A stretch of 11,844 nucleotides of DNA from Prolixibacteraceae bacterium (GTDB taxonomy: Bacteria; Bacteroidota; Bacteroidia; Bacteroidales; Prolixibacteraceae). Within the stretch, counting starts at the first letter, position 1. Each line of letters opens with the position of its first letter. Below the pieces are notes generated by a model. That model was not told the DNA's origin and made no database searches. It worked only from the letters and a program-made list of their open reading frames with translations. The stretch lies in the NCBI GenBank assembly GCA_017998095.1, contig JAGODU010000126.1:1-11844 (forward strand), written 5' to 3'. This document shows positions 1-6,447 of the stretch, in pieces. A program made the position numbers and the translations under genes.

Positions 1-55
1 CATTGATTTACAAAATTAAAAACCTTTCAACTGGACCACATTCGTACCTCAAAGG

Positions 56-268
56 ATGCGAACAGGCATTCACAAAGATTTCCTGTGTATAGTGGCTGCC
101 ATTGGAAATGATATTTATTTTTTCAACTTTCCAGAAATAACAAGGGAATCGGGAGGAGGAACATTTCATTTTCCAAAAGCAGCAAATCAAAAAACCGGGT
201 TATGGGCATATTTTGAAAGTCCTTACGGAAAAGGGTTTTCGGAAAGCAGTACGGTATGTGTTCTTTAA
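56..268 (+). CDS. Uncertain small ORF, no recognised family
   Basis: This is a 70-codon open frame starting with ATG in the left-hand non-genic stretch. The predicted peptide is rich in aromatic residues and glycine (for example ESGGGTFHFP and ESPYGKGFSES), with no signal peptide, membrane segment or motif I know. There is no convincing promoter or ribosome binding site. A minus-strand frame of similar length overlaps it, and the third plus frame also reads open from about 170 past this stop, so coding in this particular frame is unproven. It could be a remnant of a decayed gene, an untranslated RNA or leader, or chance. I list it only because nothing else explains bases 1-268. Confidence 0.15.
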   Translation: MRTGIHKDFLCIVAAIGNDIYFFNFPEITRESGGGTFHFPKAANQKTGLWAYFESPYGKGFSESSTVCVL

Positions 269-310
269 AATTTATTTAGGTTCAAAATTTATATAGACAG
301 AAAGAACAGT

Positions 311-327
311 TAAATAACAGTTATTTA
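311..327. repeat. Perfect 8-1-8 palindrome after the SNF2 gene
   Basis: The sequence TAAATAAC-A-GTTATTTA is a perfect inverted repeat just past the stop of the minus-strand SNF2 gene. The octamer AACAGTTA also occurs twice in direct orientation here (305-312 and 316-323, 11 bp apart). As RNA it would fold into a weak, AT-only 7-bp hairpin with a CUG-type loop. It lacks a clean U-tract, so it is at best a weak terminator for the SNF2 gene. Its location fits that role better than an operator. Confidence 0.35.
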
Positions 328-337
328 CATACTCCTT

Positions 338-3289
338 TTAAGAAAACAACCCAATAACTTCTTCAGTTGTTATTTTGCTGAAGTTGTGGCTTGAATGAAT
401 AAATTTATCGGCCAGGGCTGATTTTCTTTCTTTCAGGGTTTGGATTTTTTCTTCTATCGTATCGCTTGTTATAAACCGGTAAACAAAGACCTTTTTATCC
501 TGCCCTATCCTGTGAGCCCTGCTTATTGCCTGATTTTCAGAAGCAGGGTTCCACCATGGGTCGAGAATGAAAATATAATCGGCAGCAGTAAGGTTAAGTC
601 CTACCCCACCTGCTTTTAACGATATAAGGAATATCTTTTTTGCAGGATTATTCTGGAATTCATTTATCACTTCTTCCCTGTTGGTGGTTTGTCCGGTTAA
701 AAGGCAATAGTCCCAACCAAGCTTATCAAACTCGCGTCTGAAAAGATTAAGGTGAGTAACAAATGAAGAAAATACAAGCACTTTGTTCTTTTCAGAAATC
801 AACTCTTCCAGGCTTTCCATTATTTCATTGAACTTTCCGGAATCGCTTTCTTCGTTGCCCAGCAAAGCCGGGTGGTTTGCAAGTTGCCTTAGCCTTGTAA
901 GTCCCTGAAGCACTAAAAATGAACTATTTTTAACGCCTTGTTTTTCAATATTTTCCAGAATGTTATTCCTGATAATTGACTTTTGGGTCTCATAAATTGA
1001 TTTTTGGAAATCAGTCATTTCACAATACCTGATTTGTTCAGTCAGAGGAGGCAGGTCGGTCGCCACTTCCTCTTTGGTTCGACGAAGGATAAATGGAAAA
1101 ATGAGGTTATTCAGTTGTTTTTGCTTTTCTTCATCATTTCTTTTTTCAATAGGCTGAATAAATTCTTTCTGGAAAAAAGAAAAGTTGCCAAGCAGGTCCC
1201 TGTTCAGAAAATTGATTTGAGCCCATAAATCGGAAAGCGAATTTTCAATAGGAGTACCTGTCAGTACAAGCTTATGATTTGACTTAAGTTCAAGGACTGA
1301 TTTATAAGCCTTTGATCCGGGATTCTTAATATTCTGGCTTTCATCGAGAATGATATAATTAAAGGTAATTTCCCTAAGCTGCTCGTAATCATTCCTTATA
1401 GTACCATAAGTAGTAATGATGATATCATATTTTTCAGCTACTGAATTAACGTTGGCTATCTTTTTCCTTTGGGTACCCGTATGTTTGTACACTTTCAATT
1501 GCGGAGTAAACTTTTTCACTTCATTATGCCAGTTATGAACCAGAGAAGTAGGCACAATAATTAGCGAGGCCTTCTTTTGCTTTTTAGGTTCATCAAAAAG
1601 GGTAAGTTGCTGTCCGGCAGAGCATGTAGTCCGGCCTGTTTCAATTTCTTCTGATTTTAGTTTCAAAAGAAGAGCCAAAGTTTGCAGAGTTTTTCCAAGC
1701 CCCATGTCATCAGCAAGGCATCCGCCGAAATTCTTTTTACCCAGAGAATACAGCCATGAATATCCGACTTGCTGATAGCTTCTCAGTTCAGCTTTTAGTC
1801 CATCGGGACGAGGGAGTATTTCAAACTTTTGGTTGCTGATGTCCTTGATTTTTTTTACAACCTCAGGGTTAAGACCCTTCAGGTTTTCCTTCAGAAGTTT
1901 GAAATGATGTTTGGCAAATTTCAGGTTTTCATCTCCCCCTTCTGCAAAAGGTAAAATATCTTTAAAGCTTACAAACCATTCAGCAGGAAGGATAACAATT
2001 TCACCATTTGGCAGCAGGTATTCCCTTTTATTATTCAGGATATTCTTTTTCAGACGTATAAAAGGAATTTTAAAATCACCAAAGGAAACAACAGCATAAA
2101 GGTCGAACCAGTCGTCTTCGCTTTTAAGGTTGATTTCAAGCTTTTGAGTGCCGGTAAAATATTTATGCTCAAGAGTATTCTGCTCAACAAAAATATCTTT
2201 TTGAGAAAACTCGTTTTGAAGTCTGTTAATCCAGTTTATAACAGCATATCGGGGTTCATCCTTAAATAGATCTGAATCTTTTGAAATCTCAAGACGGTTG
2301 ACATTCAGAGCAAGACCATGTGATTTAAGGTAGCTGATAATATCAGTTTCCCAGCCGGAATCCCGCTGGTGTTTATAAAAAGTGAATTTTCCGTTTTCAT
2401 TTTTAAATTCAACCTCAACCTTACCTTTCTTTTCAGCAGTAAAGCGTTTGGATCCGTATTGGAAACGGAGTGTAAGCATCGGCTCAAGATCAAGACCTGT
2501 TTCAATGGTAATAATAGCTTTCTTTTCAGAGTTCAGAGTTATCACATCGAAACCTGAAGCATTGATATTATGATCACGTACAATGTTATAAACAAAGGTT
2601 TTAAGATACTTTTCGGTAGCAGAAAGAGGAACTTTCACAAATTCTTTTTCAAGAAATGGCATTAGTCTTTTTCCCGAGATATTATCGAAAGAATAAAGCT
2701 TATTATTAATAACCATCCTGCAAGGCATATCACTGATCATAACAGGTTTACGGAAAAGGATCTTGAGGGGTTGCCCTTTAAAGTTTATTTGAAGGTGATA
2801 GTTAAGGCCTTCAGAAGTAAGATCGAAATTAAAGATTGCAGAAGCATGATCTTCGGGAATTTCAATTACTTCATCTTCATAAACGTTATTGTATTTGACC
2901 GGCTTATGAAACAACCGGATATTGTTTTTCCTGATAATGTCAATAATGTCGACTACTTGCTTATCAATATACGGGCTGATATGCTTATTGAAAATTTCAG
3001 GGTCTATATTTTGAAAAAACTCTTTACTTCCTTGTTTTCTGGAGAATTTTTTAGTCAGGTTATCTTCGCTGTATTTTGCCGTAATATCGATAAGTTTCTT
3101 TTGAACATCAGTAAATTCAAAATCGAGTTTGTCGATATTTGCAGAAATAACCGGAGTAATAACAGTGTAAAAAGCACCATTGTTGGTTTTGGAAATTAAA
3201 TAAGGAACAAGTATATGTCCGAACAGACGGTGTTCGGTGAGAGCAAAAATAAACTCCTTTTCTATCATGTCAGCTTTCAGGTTCATCAT
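338..3289 (-). CDS. SNF2/Rad54-family DEAD/DEAH-box helicase (DNA translocase)
   Basis: This 983-residue protein is a superfamily 2 Swi2/Snf2 ATPase, expected to translocate on double-stranded DNA and remodel bound proteins or transcription complexes. The first ~500 residues match no motif I recognise and probably correspond to the bacterial SNF2-associated region. No CxC...CxH SWIM zinc finger is visible, unlike many bacterial relatives. The ATPase core starts near residue 500: Walker A DDMGLGKT at 527-534, motif Ia in LIIVPTSLVHNW, motif II as DESQ at 649-652 (DEAQ/DEGH in most relatives), and motif III LVLTGTPIENSLSDLW. The C-terminal lobe has LKAGGVGLNLTAAD and the arginine-finger motif QAISRAHRIGQ at 920-930. 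The core is intact, so activity is expected. The start is the first of two adjacent ATG codons, about 17 nt from a TAnnTTTG box. It is transcribed alone, divergently from nfnA. The natural substrate of this bacterial class is unknown to me. Confidence 0.93.
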   Translation of the reverse strand: MMNLKADMIEKEFIFALTEHRLFGHILVPYLISKTNNGAFYTVITPVISANIDKLDFEFTDVQKKLIDITAKYSEDNLTKKFSRKQGSKEFFQNIDPEIFNKHISPYIDKQVVDIIDIIRKNNIRLFHKPVKYNNVYEDEVIEIPEDHASAIFNFDLTSEGLNYHLQINFKGQPLKILFRKPVMISDMPCRMVINNKLYSFDNISGKRLMPFLEKEFVKVPLSATEKYLKTFVYNIVRDHNINASGFDVITLNSEKKAIITIETGLDLEPMLTLRFQYGSKRFTAEKKGKVEVEFKNENGKFTFYKHQRDSGWETDIISYLKSHGLALNVNRLEISKDSDLFKDEPRYAVINWINRLQNEFSQKDIFVEQNTLEHKYFTGTQKLEINLKSEDDWFDLYAVVSFGDFKIPFIRLKKNILNNKREYLLPNGEIVILPAEWFVSFKDILPFAEGGDENLKFAKHHFKLLKENLKGLNPEVVKKIKDISNQKFEILPRPDGLKAELRSYQQVGYSWLYSLGKKNFGGCLADDMGLGKTLQTLALLLKLKSEEIETGRTTCSAGQQLTLFDEPKKQKKASLIIVPTSLVHNWHNEVKKFTPQLKVYKHTGTQRKKIANVNSVAEKYDIIITTYGTIRNDYEQLREITFNYIILDESQNIKNPGSKAYKSVLELKSNHKLVLTGTPIENSLSDLWAQINFLNRDLLGNFSFFQKEFIQPIEKRNDEEKQKQLNNLIFPFILRRTKEEVATDLPPLTEQIRYCEMTDFQKSIYETQKSIIRNNILENIEKQGVKNSSFLVLQGLTRLRQLANHPALLGNEESDSGKFNEIMESLEELISEKNKVLVFSSFVTHLNLFRREFDKLGWDYCLLTGQTTNREEVINEFQNNPAKKIFLISLKAGGVGLNLTAADYIFILDPWWNPASENQAISRAHRIGQDKKVFVYRFITSDTIEEKIQTLKERKSALADKFIHSSHNFSKITTEEVIGLFS

Positions 3290-3305
3290 TGAATAAACAA
3301 AACTT

Positions 3306-3313
3306 CAAAAGTA
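3306..3313 (-). promoter_or_regulatory. Bacteroidota-type -7 box for the SNF2 gene
   Basis: Read on the minus strand this is TACTTTTG, a full match to the TAnnTTTG -7 consensus of the Bacteroidota primary sigma factor. It lies 17 nt before the SNF2 start codon, which implies a very short leader. I see no clear TTTG -33 element at the expected spacing, so this is a motif match only. Confidence 0.4.
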
Positions 3314-3406
3314 AAAAACATTTGATTTTGTGTTAAGGGAAATACGTAATTCAAAATAAATTTTAAGAAAAAGTGAAATGTATAAAGGTGATAAGAAAGA
3401 TGATTA

Positions 3407-3414
3407 TATTTTTG
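3407..3414 (+). promoter_or_regulatory. Bacteroidota-type -7 box for nfnA
   Basis: TATTTTTG matches TAnnTTTG exactly and sits 37 nt before the nfnA ATG, so transcription would start near 3421 with a leader of about 30 nt. No good -33 TTTG is visible. With the box at 3306-3313 it makes the 162-bp gap a plausible divergent promoter region. Confidence 0.45.
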
Positions 3415-3451
3415 CATATTTAGGAATAAATAAAATTCAAATTCAGACCTG

Positions 3452-4276
3452 ATGAATGTAATAACCGAAAAGGAGTTTTTCTCTGAAAATGTTGTAAAAC
3501 TGGTAGTTGAAGCTCCGCTTATAGCACGGTCACGTAAGCCTGGCAACTTTGTAATCCTGAGAGTTTCAGAAAAAGGAGAGCGAGTACCCTTGACAATTGC
3601 CGGTTCGGACAATGAAAAAGGGACAATAACACTTATTGCCCAGAAGGTTGGTGTCAGCACTGAAAAGCTGGCAGCGATGAATCCCGGTGATTCATTGGTT
3701 GACCTTGTTGGACCTCTGGGAAAAGCAACAGAAATACATAAAGTCGGGACAATATTAGCATGCGGCGGAGGCGTTGGAGTTGCTCCATTATTGCCAATAG
3801 TAGAAGGATTTAAGAAAGCAGGCAACAGAGTTATTTCAGTTTTGGCAGCACGAACAAAAGATCTCATTATTCTTGAAGATGAAATAAGGAAATGGTCTGA
3901 TGAAGTTATAATAATGACAGATGATGGCTCACACGGTAGGAAAGGTCTTGTCACACAAGGAGCTGAAGAAGTAATACTAAGGGAGAAAGTTGATGAGTGC
4001 ATAGCCATTGGTCCTGCCATAATGATGAAATTCACTGCATTACTCACAAAGAAATATAACATACCTACACAAGCCAGTTTGAATTCAATCATGGTTGACG
4101 GCACAGGAATGTGCGGAGCATGCAGGGTAACCGTAGGTGGAAAGACAAAGTTTACCTGTGTTGACGGGCCTGAGTTTGATGCACATCTGATCGATTTTGA
4201 TGAGTTAATGATGAGGCTTGGTGGATATCGTAATGAAGAGAAAGAGGCATTCCAAAATTTCATGAACCGTTCTTAA
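3452..4276 (+). CDS. nfnA: NfnA, ferredoxin:NADP+ oxidoreductase small subunit (FAD/NAD/2Fe-2S)
   Basis: This 274-residue subunit carries the bifurcation partner site for NAD(H) in the cytoplasmic NfnAB complex, which couples NADH and reduced ferredoxin oxidation to NADP+ reduction. It belongs to the PyrK/ferredoxin-NADP reductase family, often annotated 'sulfide/dihydroorotate dehydrogenase-like FAD/NAD-binding protein'. Visible signatures are the FAD-binding RVPLTIA at 44-50, the nucleotide-binding GGGVGVAP at 105-112, and a C-terminal 2Fe-2S site with D216, C221, C224 and C236. One Asp and three Cys is the ligand set described for Thermotoga NfnA, which favours Nfn over PyrK. Length is normal. 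The nfnB start lies 10 nt past its stop, so the two are clearly co-transcribed. A long antisense frame at 3286-4263 is only a shadow. The older name for the same arrangement is sulfide dehydrogenase (SudB), so the physiological reaction is inferred from the family. Confidence 0.9.
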   Translation: MNVITEKEFFSENVVKLVVEAPLIARSRKPGNFVILRVSEKGERVPLTIAGSDNEKGTITLIAQKVGVSTEKLAAMNPGDSLVDLVGPLGKATEIHKVGTILACGGGVGVAPLLPIVEGFKKAGNRVISVLAARTKDLIILEDEIRKWSDEVIIMTDDGSHGRKGLVTQGAEEVILREKVDECIAIGPAIMMKFTALLTKKYNIPTQASLNSIMVDGTGMCGACRVTVGGKTKFTCVDGPEFDAHLIDFDELMMRLGGYRNEEKEAFQNFMNRS

Positions 4277-4286
4277 TAATCCTTAT

Positions 4287-5765
4287 ATGAACACTTTAGA
4301 AGAATACTTAAAAGAAAGAAGAGAACAAGACTGGCGTGCTGATCTTAGAAAGAAACTTAAAGGGAAAGAACGTACAGATATACCCAGGGTGCACATGCCT
4401 GAAGTTGATCCGAAAGAAAGGGTTAAATATCAAAATGTAGAGGTAAACCTTGGATTAACAGAAGAACAGGCACTTGTGGAAGCATCGCGTTGTATGGACT
4501 GTGTAAATCCAACCTGCATATCGGGCTGTCCTGTTCAAATCAATATACCGGAATTTATTAAGAACATTGAAAGGCAAGAATTCGGGGAAGCTGCAAAAAC
4601 ACTTAAGCTGACAAGTGCATTGCCGGCAGTTTGTGGGAGAGTATGCCCCCAGGAAAAACAATGCGAAGAACAATGTTTTTACAAAATAAAACTTAACAAA
4701 GAGCCTGTTGCAATAGGCTATCTTGAAAGATTTGCTGCCGATTGGGAAAGGGAAACCGACAATATATCAATACCGGAGTGTGCTCCGCGTAAAGGAATTA
4801 AAGTTGCCGCAATTGGTTCGGGTCCTTCATCATTGTCATTTGCAGGAGATATGATTAAGCTTGGATACGATGTGACTGTCTTCGAAGCATTGCATGAAAT
4901 AGGTGGTGTGTTGAAATACGGGATTCCGGAATTCAGGCTTCCTAATTCAATTGTAGATGTTGAACTTGATAATCTCAAAAACATGGGAGTTGAGTTCAGG
5001 AAAAACTTCATAGTAGGAAGAACTGCTTCATTTGAAGAGCTTGAAGAAGAAGGATATAAAGGATTTTTCGTCGGTAGTGGTGCTGGATTACCAAGATTTA
5101 TGAATATACCCGGAGAAAATTACAATGGCATAATGTCGAGCAATGAATATCTTACAAGGGTAAATCTCATGAATGCAGCTAATGATGAATGGGACACGCT
5201 TGTTTTAAGGGGCAAGAATGTAGCAGTCATTGGTGGTGGCAATACCGCAATGGACTCAGTAAGAACAGCCAAGAGACTGGGAGCTGAAAGAGCAATGATT
5301 GTTTACAGGAGGTCGAGAGTAGAAATGCCGGCAAGAGTTGAAGAAGTAAAACATGCTGAAGAAGAAGGAATTGAATTTATGAATCTTGCCAATCCGGTAG
5401 AATACTTTGCAGATGAAAAAGGCAGGGTTAACAAGATGAGGGTTCAATTCATGGAACTTGGTGAGCCTGATGCATCAGGCAGGAGAAGACCTGTTGAAAT
5501 TGAAGGTTCGGAAACAGATATAGACGTTGACCTTGTAATAGTAGCAGTAGGTGTTTCACCAAATCCTCTCATTCCAGCTTGTCTGCCTGAATTAAAAGTC
5601 AGCAAATGGGGAACTATCGAGGTTGGAGAAAACATGCAGTCGTCAATTCCATATTTATTTGCCGGAGGAGACATTGTAAGAGGAGGAGCAACAGTAATTC
5701 TGGCAATGGGAGACGGGAGAAATGCAGCAAAATCAATGGATGAATATCTTTCAAAAAAGAATTAA
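4287..5765 (+). CDS. nfnB: NfnB, ferredoxin:NADP+ oxidoreductase large subunit (GltD-like)
   Basis: This 492-residue protein is the bifurcating FAD subunit. It resembles the small subunit of glutamate synthase and is often misannotated 'NADPH-dependent glutamate synthase'. No glutamate synthase large subunit is nearby, and the partner gene nfnA is directly upstream. The N-terminal part has two 4Fe-4S cysteine groups: C69, C72, C77, C81, and C116, C120, C126, C130. The FAD-binding loop GSGPSSL is at 177-183 (GSGPAGL in most relatives), the NADP(H)-binding GGGNTA is at 316-321 followed by the YRRSR stretch, and the C-terminal FAD contact FAGGDIVRGGATV is intact. A full set of cluster and cofactor motifs argues for a working enzyme. 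The SS for AG change in the first Rossmann loop is unlikely to abolish FAD binding. The stop is 33 nt before the toxin-antitoxin pair on the same strand. Confidence 0.91.
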   Translation: MNTLEEYLKERREQDWRADLRKKLKGKERTDIPRVHMPEVDPKERVKYQNVEVNLGLTEEQALVEASRCMDCVNPTCISGCPVQINIPEFIKNIERQEFGEAAKTLKLTSALPAVCGRVCPQEKQCEEQCFYKIKLNKEPVAIGYLERFAADWERETDNISIPECAPRKGIKVAAIGSGPSSLSFAGDMIKLGYDVTVFEALHEIGGVLKYGIPEFRLPNSIVDVELDNLKNMGVEFRKNFIVGRTASFEELEEEGYKGFFVGSGAGLPRFMNIPGENYNGIMSSNEYLTRVNLMNAANDEWDTLVLRGKNVAVIGGGNTAMDSVRTAKRLGAERAMIVYRRSRVEMPARVEEVKHAEEEGIEFMNLANPVEYFADEKGRVNKMRVQFMELGEPDASGRRRPVEIEGSETDIDVDLVIVAVGVSPNPLIPACLPELKVSKWGTIEVGENMQSSIPYLFAGGDIVRGGATVILAMGDGRNAAKSMDEYLSKKN

Positions 5766-5774
5766 AAATTAATA

Positions 5775-5791
5775 ACTTTATGTCATAAAGT
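5775..5791. promoter_or_regulatory. Perfect 8-1-8 palindrome, candidate operator of the mntA-hepT pair
   Basis: ACTTTATG-T-CATAAAGT is a perfect 17-nt inverted repeat inside the 33-nt gap between nfnB and the antitoxin gene, ending 7 nt before the antitoxin ATG. A one-base spacer suits a dimeric DNA-binding protein better than an RNA hairpin, and no U-tract follows, so a terminator is unlikely. Its left arm overlaps TAACTTTA (5773-5780), which is one base off the TAnnTTTG -7 consensus. That is the position expected for a repressor site on an internal promoter. The binding protein is unknown: neither product of the pair has an obvious DNA-binding domain. Confidence 0.4.
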
Positions 5792-5798
5792 ATAAATA

Positions 5799-6098
5799 AT
5801 GGTCAGCACTGAAAGCATTTTGAATTATTTGTCACAAAACAAGGAAAGATTCTTCAAAGAATATAACCTTGTAAAGATTGGGATATTTGGTTCATTTGCC
5901 AGAAATGAAAATAAAGTTGATAGTGACATTGACATTCTGGTTGAATTTAAAGAAGACACCCCATTTTTATATGAGAAAAAGATAAGCATCAAGAATGATA
6001 TCCAATCAAAATTTGGACTTTCAGTAGATATTTGCAGAGAAAAGTACATTAAAAATATTTTCAAAAAACAGATCATTTCAGAAGTCCGGTATGTATAA
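5799..6098 (+). CDS. mntA: MNT-type minimal nucleotidyltransferase, antitoxin of a HEPN/MNT pair
   Basis: This 99-residue protein has the size of a minimal nucleotidyltransferase. The signature is textbook: G31-S32, ten residues, then D43-I44-D45 (GSX10DXD), in the context GIFGSFARNE...DSDIDILVEF. In characterised HEPN/MNT pairs, MntA neutralises HepT by transferring AMP to a tyrosine near the HEPN motif, and the intact metal-binding Asp pair suggests this one can do the same. It overlaps the next gene by 8 nt (6091-6098), which indicates translational coupling and supports the pairing. The ATG follows the palindrome at 5775-5791. The pair sits within the nfn-DHOD-like run, so it may be read from the upstream promoter, from its own, or both. 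No transposase or repeat marks an insertion event. Confidence 0.85.
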   Translation: MVSTESILNYLSQNKERFFKEYNLVKIGIFGSFARNENKVDSDIDILVEFKEDTPFLYEKKISIKNDIQSKFGLSVDICREKYIKNIFKKQIISEVRYV

Positions 6099-6420
6099 TC
6101 TTTCCCATAAAGATTTTAGTTGCCTGTATAATATTATGGATTCAATCTTAAAAATACAGCAATATTCAGAGAAATTTGATAATGCCGATTTATTCTTAGA
6201 TGATAGTATGTCTTTTGAAGCATCTATGATGAATTTTATAGTAATTGGGGAAATGGTTGAAAAATTATCGGAAGAATTTATTTTAAAATCCTCCGATAAT
6301 ATTGATTGGTTTAAAGTAAGGGGATTCAGAAATATTATTGCCCATAATTATTTTGGAATTGATGCTGAAGAAGTTTGGCAAATAATCCATACGAGTTTGA
6401 TAGATTTAAAAAGGAATTAG
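6091..6420 (+). CDS. hepT: HepT-like HEPN ribonuclease toxin (DUF86)
   Basis: This 109-residue protein is a HEPN-domain toxin of the DUF86/HepT family. The catalytic motif RX4HXY is complete: R80, H85 and Y87 in the run GFRNIIAHNYFGID. Family members are dimeric RNases that cleave RNA and stop growth when not neutralised. The adjacent MNT protein is the cognate antitoxin. The middle region (GEMVEKLSEEF) is helical and typical of the four-helix HEPN bundle, and length is normal. The start codon ATGTATAA lies inside the end of mntA, in another frame, with no separate leader. Nothing is truncated and the motif is unmutated, so an active toxin is likely. The cellular RNA target cannot be read from the sequence. 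The next gene begins 27 nt later on the same strand. Confidence 0.86.
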   Translation: MYNLSHKDFSCLYNIMDSILKIQQYSEKFDNADLFLDDSMSFEASMMNFIVIGEMVEKLSEEFILKSSDNIDWFKVRGFRNIIAHNYFGIDAEEVWQIIHTSLIDLKRN

Positions 6421-6447
6421 AATTAATTTTAAACATAAAATAAAACA

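Larger units (their letters stand above)
1..337. other. Left-edge stretch without an identified gene
   Basis: These 337 bases carry no recognisable gene. Bases 1-268 are less AT-rich than the surrounding intergenic DNA and contain one weak 70-codon frame. Bases 269-337 are very AT-rich and hold the 17-nt palindrome at 311-327. I looked for tRNA, tmRNA, riboswitch and group II intron landmarks and found none that held up. Confidence 0.5.

Noticed and set aside
190..260. Group II intron end or riboswitch-like structure
   Set aside because: A short GAAAA/TTTTC stem and GAAAGTCC-like words caught the eye, but the conserved domain V or aptamer core is missing.
2771..3199. 142-codon plus-strand open frame inside the SNF2 gene
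   Set aside because: It is antisense to the SNF2 N-terminal region. The product is a hydrophobic, Phe/Ile-rich shadow without its own promoter or motif.
3286..4263. Long (325-codon) minus-strand open frame opposite nfnA
   Set aside because: It lies antisense to nfnA, whose flavin, nucleotide and iron-sulfur motifs are unmistakable. The antisense peptide is Ser/Thr/Pro-rich with no motif, typical of a shadow frame.
4287..5765. Glutamate synthase small subunit (gltD)
   Set aside because: The sequence is GltD-like, but no large subunit gene is present and the directly upstream gene is NfnA with its Asp/3-Cys cluster, so NfnB is the better call.
5775..5791. Rho-independent terminator for nfnB
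   Set aside because: The repeat has a one-base spacer, is AT-rich, and no U-tract follows. It would make only a weak hairpin.
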